Notes under the pieces: generated by a model
What the model saw: the letters and a program-made list of their open reading frames with translations, nothing else
Database searches by the model: none
What the model was told of the DNA's origin: nothing
Part shown: positions 19,896 through 31,144 of the stretch, piece by piece
How the letters are laid out: each line of letters starts with the position of its first letter
Numbering within the stretch: position 1 is the first letter of the stretch
Position numbers and translations under genes: made by a program
Assembly: GCA_963995505.1 (NCBI GenBank)
Contig: OZ023181.1
Span: 17,790,221-17,854,220 of the forward strand
Reading direction: 5' to 3'
Source: Hypericum androsaemum
Lineage: Eukaryota; Streptophyta; Magnoliopsida; Malpighiales; Hypericaceae
Length of the DNA: 64,000 nucleotides

Positions 19896-21221
19896 ATGAC
19901 AGACGGCGCGAAGTTTGCTCTTGTGAAGTTCGATGGTTCTTTGAATTTTGGGTTATGGCAAAGGCGTGTCAAGGATCTCCTCGTGCAACAAGGGATGGTC
20001 ATCGCGCTCTCGGAGAAGAAGCCCGAGAAGATGGAGGAGCAAGAGTGGAAGGAGATGGGGGCCAAGGCGGTGGCGATAATTCGCTTGTACTTGGCGGATG
20101 ATGTGATGTATCACGTCATGGATGAGGAGTCACTAGCTGAGGTATGGAAGAAATTGGAGGCAAGGTATATGTCTAAGTCTTTGTCGAACAAGCTTTATCT
20201 TAAGAAAAGATTGTACGGGCTCAAGATGAAGGAGGGCTCGGATTTGAGCCAACACATTAATGGTTTCAGTCAACTTGTGAGCGACTTGATAAAGGTTGAT
20301 GTGAGATTCGAGAAAGAAGACAAGACATTATTGCTACTGAATTCTTTACCTGGCTCCTACGAAAATTTGGTTACAACTCTAACTTGGGGGAAGGAGTCCC
20401 TGGTGTTGGAAGATATCACAAGTGCTCTGCTAGAGTTTCATCAAAGAAGGAAAATTGGTGATGAACAAGCGGAAGGGCTGGTTGTGAGGGGTAGCCATGG
20501 TGATCGTAGTGGAGCAAAAGACGGGAAGGGATCCAAGTCGTGGTCAAGGAGGTTCAAGGGAAATTACTTCGAGTACGGAGAAAAAAGGCACGTGAAGAAG
20601 GATTATCCAAAAAGAACTTGGGATCGCGAGAAAAAAGGACCAGGTTCCGTGAATGTGGCCTCACATCCGGACGGGTCAGATGGTGATCTTCTTTCTGTTT
20701 TGTCAAGTCTAAAGCATTCTGATTCCTGGATTTTGGATAGCGCTTGCTCTTTCCACATAACGCCCAAGAGAGGGTGGTTCGACACCTACAAGTTCATTGA
20801 TTCAGGTATGGTGACTATGGGTGATGGTTCTACTTGCAGAATTGCTGGCATAAGTGATATCCAAATCAAGATGTGGGATGGTGTTGAGAGAAAATTGTGT
20901 GGGATTAGGCATGTTCCAAAGTTGGAGAGAAATTTGATCTCGTTAGGAGCCTTGGATTATAGTAGGTACAACTATAATGTTGTAGGCGGGCTAATGGAGG
21001 TGGAGAAGGATGCTGTGGTGGTGATGAAGGGTGAAAAAAATGCTAGGAACATCTATAGGTTAGTGGGGAACACGGTTGTAGGTGGAGTCACATCTTTGGG
21101 TTCCGATAGAGGGGAGAAAAGCTCTTGTGTGATGGAGCAAAAGCTTGACATGAATGGTTTGAGTGGAGTTGGGATTCGCGGAGATAAAGTTAGCAAGTTC
21201 CCGCTATGGTTGTCTAAATAG
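19896..21221 (+). CDS. Copia-1 Gag-protease-like polyprotein, lacking Pol
   Basis: 441 residues from the ATG at 19896, the first ATG after the primer site. The N-terminal two-thirds is a Copia Gag (UBN2/DUF4219-like: LNFGLWQRRVKDLLVQQG, then DKTLLLLNSLPGSYENLV). The zinc knuckle near 20573-20614 reads Y-x2-Y-x4-H-x4-Y, with every Cys replaced by Tyr. The protease motif reads WILDSACSFHI, with Ala in place of the Gly after Asp-Ser. It then continues into the short Gag-pre-integrase leader (ISLGALDYSRY) and stops. The frame is otherwise uninterrupted, which is notable for a protein lacking both metal-binding and protease catalytic features. It forms virus-like particles in autonomous relatives; here that is doubtful. 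Confidence 0.85.
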   Translation: MTDGAKFALVKFDGSLNFGLWQRRVKDLLVQQGMVIALSEKKPEKMEEQEWKEMGAKAVAIIRLYLADDVMYHVMDEESLAEVWKKLEARYMSKSLSNKLYLKKRLYGLKMKEGSDLSQHINGFSQLVSDLIKVDVRFEKEDKTLLLLNSLPGSYENLVTTLTWGKESLVLEDITSALLEFHQRRKIGDEQAEGLVVRGSHGDRSGAKDGKGSKSWSRRFKGNYFEYGEKRHVKKDYPKRTWDREKKGPGSVNVASHPDGSDGDLLSVLSSLKHSDSWILDSACSFHITPKRGWFDTYKFIDSGMVTMGDGSTCRIAGISDIQIKMWDGVERKLCGIRHVPKLERNLISLGALDYSRYNYNVVGGLMEVEKDAVVVMKGEKNARNIYRLVGNTVVGGVTSLGSDRGEKSSCVMEQKLDMNGLSGVGIRGDKVSKFPLWLSK

Positions 21222-21796
21222 ACGTGCACATCAAAAGTGTTGGGTAGGTTTTGCATGGGGAATGCGAAGCCGTTGGTAGTACCACGGGCGAATCGGGTAT
21301 CTCACTCAAGGCCGAACGGTGGAGTTCGTGGCATGTCGAGGGTTCTACTTCGTAGAACAAAAGGTTGCCCTTTGTATGCTATGACATGTAGCATTGGTAT
21401 GAGGCAAGAAGATCCAGCGGAGAAGCAGTTCGAGGTTGTGGAGCATGGGGCTGATCGAAAAATAGAGGACGCGTCTATTGGTCGCAAGGTTGCTTCAGCA
21501 AGTGGACTTGCTAGTTGGGGTTCAATGGAGATTGGAGGGAATAGGCCAAGCAAGCTCGGAAGCTCGAGCTTGAGGGCTGACTCCATGTGATTGAACGGAA
21601 AAAGGTGGTGAGAAAGTTGAGATGGTATTATTGATGGCGGTGTATCTATGGTCAAGGTGGAGCTAGTAGAGTCGGTTTGGTTTCTCAGGTTCTCATGGTT
21701 CTTCATGTGGCGGTATATCATCAAGATGGAGTTTGTTGAAGTTCGGATGGAGCTTCATGGTTCGTCCACTGGATGATTTCTCGCCAAGGTAGAGAT
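21222..21796 (+). other. Copia-1 non-coding internal region
   Basis: Lies between the Gag stop and the 3' LTR. Its last 280 bp (from about 21513) match, inverted, the interior of the relic at 41281-41560, so this segment belongs to the family rather than being random filler. The short frame at 21237-21590 has no recognised domain. Confidence 0.7.
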
Positions 21797-22086
21797 TGTT
21801 AGAGATGTCGAGAAATTAAAGAAGAAACGATTTGTGGGCTTGTTTCCTATTCTATTCGGACTAGCTTTTGGACTCCTAATTTGACCTAGATAGCTTACTT
21901 GATGTACAAGGGTTTGCCTCTATATAAAGGCATGTTACCCTAAGGTTTTATATAGCTTTGTGACTCGGATCTATCAATAAAAGTTCTCATTTCTTACCGT
22001 GGACGTAGGCACTAGGCCGAACCACGCTAAACTCTTGCGTCCGTGTTCTTTGCGAGTTTTATTCTCTAGTTGCTGAATTCATAACA
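21797..22086 (+). repeat. Copia-1 3' LTR
   Basis: 290 bp, TGTTAGAGATG...CATAACA, followed directly by CTACA. Differences from the 5' LTR are scattered and few, indicating a fairly recent insertion. Confidence 0.95.
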
Positions 22087-22091
22087 CTACA

Positions 22092-22590
22092 TATATCAGG
22101 TGGTGGAGGCAGAAGGACACATATGGTCGTACTAAATAAATTGGTGTAAAAAAATTTACCTAAACAAAATAATGTTGTATCTTATTTTTACTAATTTACG
22201 TTTAATTGACTTAAAGAAAAAAGAATAAAGCAGCTTGGGCGGCAAAGATGTGCTTGCTTGTCTAGGGTTGATTGAAGAAGCCAGGAAGGTGCCTGATAAA
22301 GAAGTATTCTCTGCTTCTGTATATATTTTTTTCGGAATTTAATTTATTAGGCAATTAATTTTCATTTTATTTTAATTTTAATTTTTTTATAAATATCTTT
22401 GTTTTAGATATTCTTCGCCGTTTCTTTCTGTACGTTTTCGTCCTTCAGCTTGTCTGAAATATATTTTCATAAGTGATTTTCTCTCTCCAAAATTATGTAC
22501 AAACAATATACAGCCAAATGACGAAACAAAAGAGGCTTTACAATCTAACATTAACTTAGGGAGTCCAAATAAAGGAAAAAGTATTGTCCA
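22092..22590. other. Displaced CEP-2 downstream DNA, no gene seen
   Basis: AT-rich stretch that would have followed CEP-2 directly before the Copia-1 insertion. It begins with the second CTACA and TATATCAGGTGG. No coding signal was recognised. Confidence 0.5.
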
Positions 22591-22820
22591 TGTAAGTCTG
22601 ATATCAATTGTGGACCATATAAATTGGATTTGGATTCAGGGGGACTACATAAAAATCATCCCCATGATATGGACTAAATATGGGCCTTTAGATTTGATCA
22701 AATTCTTTTTTTATAGATCTGATGGTCAGAATCTATTGAGGATATTTTCGAGTTTTTATCCAAACACACTCATTAGGATTCCACCATTTTCCTATATAAC
22801 TCCACAAAAAAAAATCATCT

Positions 22821-22941
22821 CTCTATTTATCCCCCCCACCACATCCTCGATTCGCCGCCGCCGCCCCCGATCCCCCCCTCTATTTATCCCCCCACCACAT
22901 CCTCGATTCGCCGCCGCCGCCCCTGTCGTCCCCCCGATCCC

Positions 22942-22978
<37 letters not shown>

Positions 22979-22980
22979 AC
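22821..22980 (+). repeat. 57-bp tandem duplication and 36-nt C homopolymer
   Basis: A block beginning CTCTATTTATCCCC and containing CCTCGATTCGCCGCCGCCGCC occurs at 22821 and again at 22878. It is followed at 22943-22978 by an uninterrupted run of 36 C. The Pro-rich (+) and Gly-rich (-) frames across it are products of composition. Such a run is also a likely sequencing or assembly weak spot. Confidence 0.9.
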
Positions 22981-23104
22981 GATTGAAGCCCCGTTCGGAT
23001 ATTGAAACGCTTCCCTTTGAAAATTACATTACGCTGCCATTTTTTTTCCAATATCATTGATCTTTTTTTTTTGATTCCTCTTCGTAGCATACATTCTAGT
23101 TCGA

Positions 23105-23450
23105 GAAGATGAAACCAATATCATAGTAAAATAAAATCAATATCCGAGAAGATGAAAACCAATATCACGGTGGAATGAAACCAATATCATAGTAGAATGA
23201 AACCAATATCTGAGAAGATGAAAACCAATATCACGGTGGAATGAAACCAATATCATAGTAGAATGAAACCAATATCCGAGAAGATGAAAACCAATATCAT
23301 AGTAGAATGAAACCAATATCATAGTACAATGAAATCAATAACATAGAAGATGGAAACCAATATCATAGTAGAATGAAACCAATATCGTAGTAGAATGAAA
23401 CCAATAGCCTAGAAGATGGAAACCAATATCCGAGAAAATGGAAACCAATA
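23105..23450 (+). repeat. Minisatellite of ~22-bp units in a ~66-bp higher-order pattern
   Basis: Units of the type GAAACCAATATCATAGTAGAAT repeat about 15 times. Variants with CCGAGAAGATG or CACGGTGG alternate so that three units form a partly regular 66-bp period. Short minus-strand frames simply echo the repeat. Confidence 0.9.
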
Positions 23451-23629
23451 TTCCGATACTTGTATTTTCATAAATTGTATTATTTTGCTGATATATTTTT
23501 TAATTATTATATTTCCAATATTGCCCCTGTCCCTTTCAGTGGGGATTACCCATGTCCCTACTGAATTTGAACCCATATAAATTAGTCTTAATGTAACGTG
23601 AAAGAGAATGAAATGTATCATCTAAGATT

Positions 23630-24880
23630 ATATGATTTCTTAAATTCCAAATCCCTATAAAATTGTACCGTATAAAATGAACGAGACCTTCTTTAACATT
23701 CCCTACAATTAGTCCTTGCTAACTTGAGAAAGAGTGCGGACAAAATATTCTCAATTAGAAATTATTAAAAATTCACTTCCAACAATATTGTTAATCTTCT
23801 CTTAAAAACAATAACGTTGGTCTCCAATAACAAAAAAAATTCCTGCTTTCTTGCGGTTACAGCAAATTAGTTCCTGTGAGCAAACTACTAACGGTGACCG
23901 ATGCTCGTGCATACAGCCTAGCAAAGGAGGGAGAATCAAATGCACTTTTGTTGTCGGCCGCAGAGCCTAATTGAGTAATTTCATTATTATAATATATGTT
24001 TGATTCACATTTCTTTTTGTGCAAAGAGCATTGAGTTTGAGAATATTTATTAGAAGAGATTATCGTTTCGAAATGTACTATTCAATTTAAATATGAATTA
24101 ATGAATTTATCAGAGGTGTGAATAGTAAAACAACAGTGGGGTTCACTTCCGGAAGGTGAGGAGCCAACCAGGACAAATCCCTTTTGGGAGATTCTTCGGT
24201 TATAAATTATAGTATTCCGATGTATACGGAGGAGGCGCACTTTGTTGTTCATCATTAGCCTTTTGGTTTTCGTTGTGACTTGTTCCACCAAAACAAATAG
24301 CAAATATCACTTCTTGGGGACTAAAAGCAACGGTAAGGGAACCACCGCCATTGGTTATGGCAAGTGGGTTTGGTGGGTTAATTGACCATCACTTTTCATT
24401 CTCACCTTCATTTTATTCCTTGTGACAACGAGACATCGCAAAGGTCAAACTTAAACCATCGTGCCAGGTAGATGAATTGATTAAGAAGTTTTCTATCTTA
24501 AGTAAATGTGTCGAGTTTGAGGTTTAAGAATGTAATTATATTAAAGTTTATGTAAAATAGTTTTGTTATTTTAATAGTTTTTTGGGATCAAATCTATATT
24601 AGTTTGTACAATATGTGTTAGAAATAATTTTATAAAAACAGTAGAATCTCGAAAACTATCCACTATTCGATTTGAAGTTGATCGGAAGAAAGTTTTAGTA
24701 TGGTATCAATATGGGTACGATTTGACATATTCGACTTATGAGATTTCAATAGTCTCTCCAATTTATGATAAGTCTTGCAACGTTTTTTCCAATCTCCTAG
24801 ATTTAATGAAACTTGTATTTGTACAGATCATGCCATAAAATTACTAATTGCTTGGTACATAGTTTTTTCAAAGTATTATT
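23630..24880. other. AT-rich intergenic stretch, no gene seen
   Basis: Only short frames without recognisable features. The 73-codon minus frame near 24082-24303 shows no family motif. Confidence 0.5.
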
Positions 24881-24899
24881 TATAATTTGAACAATTCTG

Positions 24900-26700
24900 A
24901 ATTGGTAATTGTCAAATCAATTCTAATGTTGTTTGATGCCAAGCCGGATTTTAAGCGACCTAGGTGCTAAAGATAACGTACAATTTGGTAAATCATCCAA
25001 GAGGTTCCTTAGACTAATGACAATCAAATTGATTTGCCAGAAAACTAAAGAGGAAGGATCATTTACAAAATTGTAAGCTAATAGACAATCAGTTTCCACC
25101 ACCGTTGGCACTCCAAGGAACTTCCTCTTAACCAACAAGAGCGCAAATTCCATAGCAAATAGTTCTGCTTCAAGTGGAGTTTGGGCCACTCACAGCTCAG
25201 TCTGACCTTCAATCACAAGGCCTATATGATTTCTAGTAACCACCGCCAATCCAGCCGACACTGAAGCATTCAACCAGGAGGCATCGCAGTTGAGTTTCAC
25301 AGCTCCACAGCTCCACAGCTCGGAGCAATCCATGAAGATGAAACGGACACAACACGTTCACCCTTTTTCGCATTCAAACTCAAAACCTGCAAAAATTCAG
25401 CACTAAGATAAGATGCCTTATGTAAGGTTTGAAGCAGAACAATGACCTCTCAACAGGTCCATAAGCGACATAAACCAGTTGCCAAAAGTCAAATGAATGC
25501 TGCTATCAAATCTGAAATCAAGTGGACTAATGAGCTAAGTCGCTCTCGCATGAGAACAAGAGAAAAGCATACGGAGAATAGATTCATCATCAGCAAAGCA
25601 CACATGGCAAATGAGGCTTTGAGAAAGACTTCTTCTGAGAAGATTGGTCGTCACAGGGACACCATTACGAATGAGATGCCAAGTGAATTTTTTATCTTTG
25701 GAGGAACCTTCAACCTCCACAACAACTTCCAAATCCCCGGGTTAAAAGGGGCAGAATTCGAGTCGACAACCTGCAAGTTTAAAGAATCCAAATGAGCCAA
25801 CTTCATCTGAGCATAACCATGTTTAATCATATACTGCTCATCAGAGCTGAACTTCCAGAGAATTTTATCAGGGACCTGCACACGACTCAAGCCAATGTTA
25901 GATATAGCAACCTGTTCCTCCGGAGAGAAAAAGTGTCGAATGATGTTCATGTTCCAGCTCATAGAAGAAAAAGAAATTAAGTCAGAAATAGTGGATAAAG
26001 AGGAAGGAGCGGAAATACGGGCAGCTACTCTCAAGCCCGGTAAGCTGGGGACCCGTGGGTCCTATCAAATATCGACAGAGAAATCGTGGCCAATTATAAA
26101 GCAGAGACCAGCTTTGAGAGCCTCCTTCCCCTCACAAAGGCTAGACCAAACCGAAGAAGGCCTAGAGCCCTTGGTAGCAGACCAGAAATCAGAGTCATGG
26201 AAGTACAAACCTTTTAAAATTTTGAAGCATAAAGACTCATGTTTACCAAACAACCTCCAAACTTGCTTTGCCAATAAAGCTAAATTAAAAACCTGCAAGT
26301 CCTTAAAACCAAGACCACCCTAAGACTTAGAACAAGTTAACTTATTCTAGCTCAGCCAATGGACTTTCCGTTTATCCATATCACCCGACCACCAAAACCT
26401 TGCAATCAAGCTATTAAGCTTAGTACAAAAAGTAACGGGGAAGAGTAAGATTTGCATCAGATAGCACGGGATGGATGACAAAACAGACTTAATAAGAACC
26501 TCCCTACCTGACATGGACATGAGTTTATGTTTTCAGCCTTGAGTTTTAGACATCATCCGATCGAAAATGAATTGAAGGGCATCCTTTTTGGACCTGCCCC
26601 ACACCGAAGGAAGCCCCAAATACTTGTCCCCCGGAGGCATCTCATCCATCTCCAGAATGTCCAAGAAAAATTTCCTGTTTAAGACATCTTAATCGAGTAA
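24900..26700 (-). mobile_element. LINE ORF2 3' half, heavily mutated relic
   Basis: On the minus strand, in order: an RT thumb region near 26690-26350 (D-K-Y-L-G-L-P, then a V-L-I-K-S-V-like block), a G-G-L-G-F-K-D-L block with FNLALLAKQVWRL (26298 onward), a zf-RVT-type region (about 26034-25540, with IWKLLWRLKVPPKIK near 25720), and an RNase H-like domain (25189-24923, PLEAELFAMEFAL...ETDCLLAYNFV). Frames shift repeatedly and stops are common. The RNase H end distinguishes it from the LINE at 16.4-18.1 kb, whose C terminus lacks it. Confidence 0.8.
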
Positions 26701-29400
26701 TTAAATACCAATTCATCTTAACACATTTCGAAAATTTTTTTTTGTCGTAACCAGAAAGAGACCCCTAAAAACCCGCTCAAGAAGATTGAAACCGGTTTTT
26801 TTTATAAGTGGGTTGAACTTTTTTTTTGTGGAGTTTAAATTATTTTCACAAATTTCGGATCTTGGACGGTCGTTGGGACTCGATCTTCCCACCTCATGCT
26901 TAAGGACTGACACCTATCCATCAGACCATACATGCGGTGGTAAGTGGATTGAACTTTGTTTCGCCAAAAGGAATAGATAAAGATGATAACAAAGTGACCT
27001 ATGAGTCACTTTCTTTTCAAAAAAAAAAACTCCATTCCGACCTCTTCAAGGGTTCGGGAAAAAAAACAATAACATGCGAAAGAAAACGTAGAGGCATTAT
27101 AACAATATTCTTAAACTTTCTCCGTGCAGTTTTTTTGGTTGCGTCGTAGTCTCTTCTAATTAATCTTTCCTTATTTTGTTTATAGTTAAAAGTAGATTAT
27201 TACACCAATCATGCCCACAACATAGCAAATACATGAAAGTAATTCCAATACATATTGCAGAAAATAAGAACCTAATACATATTCTAAAAAATTACCAAAA
27301 ATTAACATCTATTATGAAATAATTAAGGGTTCATGTTTATGGAACCAACCCTTTTTTTAATGTAGATTATTTACATAAAAAATTACACATTTGTTAAAGT
27401 TTGAACTTAGGATTTGTGTCAAATTATACAACGCCTTCTGCCGGTCTCACCGGAGCCCAAGGTCTTAAAGAAGGTATGGGACGATCGTCATTCTTCCTCC
27501 ACCAACTTCTAATATTTCTTTCTGTTGGCGAGGTCCACCAACTTGTAATTTGTTAATTACAAGCGGGAAAAAGAACCGACGCCATGGAAGCTGCAAGAGT
27601 CAAACCCAAAGGGTGAAAATAAAATAATAGAAAGAGCAACAGACAGGGAAATAAACAGTCAAGAAGTAGTCTCTGAAGATCTTGAAAAGCAGATGTCACA
27701 TCACGAAACCCTGACCAATAATAGAGGTCAAAGCTCCGGCTGTTGCACAAACCAACCATTACGATCCGCAATCCTATTTACTGTTTTTAATATATTTCTT
27801 CATTTGCGCTTGCTTCCGCACTTGACTTTTTTTAGGTAAAATTTAATGGAAATAAAAGAAAACAATAAAAGTAAAGCGAAAAAAAAAACAGAAAAACTAA
27901 TCTATTCTAAAAAATATAAAAATATATATTTTTAGATCTGTATGAATCTCGATACTTTTCCAGGTGGCCAAGCTTGTCGTGCTTAGACTCGTTCGACCCT
28001 ATCTCTTATTTGCATGCATCCCGTATGCATTCAAATGCTAGATTTCACGAAGTTACGTGTCTAATGTAGCCTTGCGTTTGTTAGCTGAAGTTTGTCTCGA
28101 CAGTTATCAGCTTAGGTCAACCTATATATAAAGGTTGTTGGCTCTCTTATCTAATCGTCCGGCCATCACTTCCATCCTCGCCACTTTGTTGTCTACGAAT
28201 TAATTTTTGTTATCTATTACGTTCATTGGTCCTCGTCTATATATTTCATATTCCTATAACCCTTCTATTTAATGTTAGGCTATGTGCCACCTTTCTAAAA
28301 AAACCATTACGAATTAAATTTTTTTTTCATGTTAGTGGCAGTTGATCAATGATCATCAGCCAAGGACGGTGTTATAAGGGTTAAAAAAAAAAAACCGAAA
28401 GCGTGGTGTTATTATAGTAGCAAATTACGATTTGGATCTTCTGTTAGTATTGGGAGGCAATCAATAACGAATCTTCGCCTTTCCGCGGCCTGAAGATAGC
28501 ACATAAAACATATATAGACCACGCTATCAGGGTTAGGACATATGTGATTCACTTAGAATTGTTGAGCAAAAGGTGTCTTAAAATTTCATATAAACCATCA
28601 ACTTCTATTTATTTTAATAGTGTAACCCAAACTAGTGGGGACTACAGTATCATTTGGGTGGCTTTACTAAATCGAGTATCCCAGTTGCATTGCAGGTGCT
28701 AAATCATTGGTTCATTTTCATTAAATAGTTTGATAAAATAAGTCTTTGCTGCCCACACTGCGGTATTTAAACAGATCCAAGTGCATCGTTGAGCACAATC
28801 TGAGGTCGAGGAGGAGTCTCTAAGCTTCTATAGATGGAAGTGGTCATTTACCTAAATATTGTAAACTTCCTGATAGATAGAAAATTAAAGTGGAGATTTA
28901 TCATTCACGTATTTATTGTTTTAAAGTTTCTGGTATTGGACTGTGTCTCAAATTCTTATTTATTTATTTATTTTTGTAATATGAGTTCTAATTATGAATT
29001 ATATTTTATGTATAGTAGATTAGGGCTAGCCTCTAGGAGGACAAGGTTTAGGGATTCTTTGAGAGCAAATACAATGGTGCATTAGTATAGGCAGAGAGAA
29101 CGGCTTGACAGGTCATCTCGCTATAGCCAATGTATCCGTTGTACTTCACATATCATAATGAACATTTTCTTAACCCACGAGATGTAAATCAGTTGATTAT
29201 AACATTTATATCGCGTGTCCTCTATATTTTCTATGTCTCTATTGTTAATAAGAATATATTAAATTACTTCCGCTGCGCTAATATTCGGGAGAACTCCTGA
29301 CAAAGAAAATCTTATGGGTCCCTGAGATAGCTTTTTCATCATTACGAGCCGTCCAAATTGAAACTCACAAGCCACAAAAGTGCATCCAACTGCTTAATTC
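26701..29400. other. Intergenic stretch upstream of CEP-3, no gene seen
   Basis: About 2.7 kb with only short frames. A part around 28010-28250 contains a CCTATATATAAAGG core and a following pyrimidine-rich leader like an LTR or promoter relic, but no partner copy was found in the window. The last 100 bp form the CEP-3 promoter. Confidence 0.45.
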
Positions 29401-29412
29401 AACTTCTACGGC

Positions 29413-29420
29413 TATAAATA
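29413..29420 (+). promoter_or_regulatory. Candidate TATA box of CEP-3
   Basis: TATAAATA in the context CGGCTATAAATACCG, 108 bp before the CEP-3 ATG. The same octamer at very similar spacing precedes CEP-4. Confidence 0.65.
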
Positions 29421-29520
29421 CCGACCTCGCATCAAAACTTTTAATCATCTTCCCTTCAGCAAATTGCCATATATTTACTCAATTGCTATACATTATTTCT
29501 CATCAATTTTTTTCTAAGTC

Positions 29521-29934
29521 ATGGAAGCCCTTCCTCTACACAACTACGTCATTGTTCTTCTTGCACTCATTGCTGGTTTCCAAATCATGTGTACCGAAGG
29601 GAGGCCACTGAAATCGATGGATCAAAATCCTGTCGTTCCCGACGAAAAGGATTCAAAGTCGTCGCCATTATTGTCCGGGAAAGGAACGATGCCCATTTTG
29701 CCACCAAGTGGTAACAATCCCAGGGCTGCAGACGGTTTCCGGCCTACAACGCCGGGCACCAGCCCTGGGATTGGTCATCCTTTCTCGGAGCCAGAGAGCA
29801 ACGACGAGTACGTAGGTGGACCAAAGACGACGTCCCTAGCTACCACTTATTCGTCGACCGATGATTTCCGGCCGACCGGACCAGGCCACAGCCCAGGAGT
29901 CGGCCATGCATATCAGAACAAGATTAATAATTAA
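29521..29934 (+). CDS. CEP-3: CEP precursor with two hormone domains
   Basis: 137 residues from ATG, no intron needed. Signal peptide 1-26 (NYVIVLLALIAGFQIMC, cleavage near C-T-E-G), then the GRPLKS motif typical of the CEP N-terminal spacer. Hormone domain 1 is residues 72-86 (29734-29778), GFRPTTPGTSPGIGH; domain 2 is residues 115-129 (29863-29907), DFRPTGPGHSPGVGH, followed by AYQNKINN. Both keep P4, P7, P11 and the G-H end, so both could be hydroxylated and released; domain 1 has Gly instead of Asp at position 1. CEPs act as secreted signals from roots to CEPR kinases, linked to nitrogen status. This is the most complete gene of the cluster. Confidence 0.95.
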   Translation: MEALPLHNYVIVLLALIAGFQIMCTEGRPLKSMDQNPVVPDEKDSKSSPLLSGKGTMPILPPSGNNPRAADGFRPTTPGTSPGIGHPFSEPESNDEYVGGPKTTSLATTYSSTDDFRPTGPGHSPGVGHAYQNKINN

Positions 29935-29937
29935 TTT

Positions 29938-30780
29938 ATATGACCATCCTTGTAACTTGCCCATCGATGCATGTTCATGCCTAGAATCGTTAAATTGAGT
30001 CGTCATGCAAGTGTCTCAGAAAAGTCCTTAAATTTCTTTACGTATACGTAGTGCATGTTTATTATGAACACCTATCAATACTCTGATGGGCGTATATAGA
30101 TTTTACTATATAGTATCTATCATGTAATAATCTGTCGTGTTAGAGTGTGTGCATATAGGTTGCTCGTTTAATTAATCATGTTTAGTATGTAATTAATTAT
30201 AATCTCGTGTCAGTGCATGAAATGATGGGATATCGTAATAATAAAATTCTTACGTACTTTTCTCTATGGAGATCTGATATCTATAGTCCACCATTAATTC
30301 TACAAAAAAAAAATCATTCGTAAAGTACACTCTAGAAATTCTTATGTGTCTGAAGACCTTTGACTTCCTTAGCTCGTTTGCCGTGGGTAATTCATATTAA
30401 ACTTATTCTTTGACTAGACAATTTAAGATGCAAGTGATCTCTAATAAAACGGCTAAAACATACTGTAAAAATAGGAAACTTATTTAAAAAGATACCATAA
30501 CATGCATGGCGAATTTTTAGCCTGTGATTGTTGATTAATTTCACTTTCAACATGCTTAATTCGAAAAGGTTGACGATCAACTTAAATAAAGTCAATTCCT
30601 TTCAGTACTGAAAAATATATTATATTTCCTACATGAGTGGGACTTTGCATGTCGGAATAATGGAAATGATTCATTTCCAGAATTATTGATACCAATAATT
30701 CAAATTTTCTCTTATAAATTTATCAAACTTTTATTAATTCATATATAACAAATGACATAACAATCAATATATTGGAACTT
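29938..30780. other. CEP-3 3' region and AT-rich spacer, no gene seen
   Basis: The first few hundred bases likely hold the CEP-3 3' UTR; AATAATAAAATTC near 30236 is one candidate poly(A) signal. No other gene was recognised. Confidence 0.5.
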
Positions 30781-30784
30781 CCAT

Positions 30785-31140
30785 TGATCAAAAAGGTTTG
30801 GTATACTAGATTTGGTGTAATCATCTGGGAACTATGGAATCTGTGATATAGGGTGATCTTTAATGGCGTCGGGTTGGGTGTGATCGAAATTTTCTTATTC
30901 ACTCTATTTTATACCATTTTACATAATGGTTGCTTTGATCTAATGGTATGTTGGAGCAAGGCAATCAAGAACTGGTTTTTTTTTATCTCGAAGCTATTCG
31001 AGATCAGTGATCGTGGCGAGTTTAACATATGTAAATTTGAGATTCAAGCTTGTTCCGAAGGGATTAGCATAATTGCTATTAATAAAATTATCCACTTATC
31101 AGAAAAATATTGGAACTTTCATTAAAAAAATGGAATAAAG
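30785..31140 (+). mobile_element. LINE C-terminal tail fragment
   Basis: Broken frames begin with a K-K-V-W-Y-T-R-F-G-V-I-I-W-E-L-W-like stretch and V-I-F-N-G, the same C-terminal LINE motif found near 17790 and 40670. It ends in an A-run at about 31125-31131. Short and dead. Confidence 0.55.
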
Positions 31141-31144
31141 ACTT

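Larger units (their letters stand above)
19577..22091 (+). mobile_element. Copia-1: non-autonomous LTR retrotransposon (gag only), TSD CTACA
   Basis: Two LTRs (19582-19868 and 21797-22086, both TG...CA) are flanked by the identical 5-bp repeat CTACA at 19577-19581 and 22087-22091. The primer site TGGTATCAAAAGC (initiator-Met-tRNA type) follows at 19871, and a purine-rich tract precedes the 3' LTR at 21786-21795. Total length is 2.5 kb. The only substantial ORF is a Gag/protease-like protein. Integrase, reverse transcriptase and RNase H are absent, so mobility would need a helper Copia element. A minus-strand relic of the same family lies at 40968-41774. Confidence 0.93.

Noticed and set aside
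22610..23090. Proline-rich (+) and glycine-rich (-) open frames
   Set aside because: They are created by the C-run and GCC repeats; there is no start context, domain or codon pattern of a real gene.
23105..23450. Regularly spaced repeats resembling a CRISPR array
   Set aside because: Units are contiguous ~22-bp variants without unique spacers, in a plant nuclear context; it is a minisatellite.
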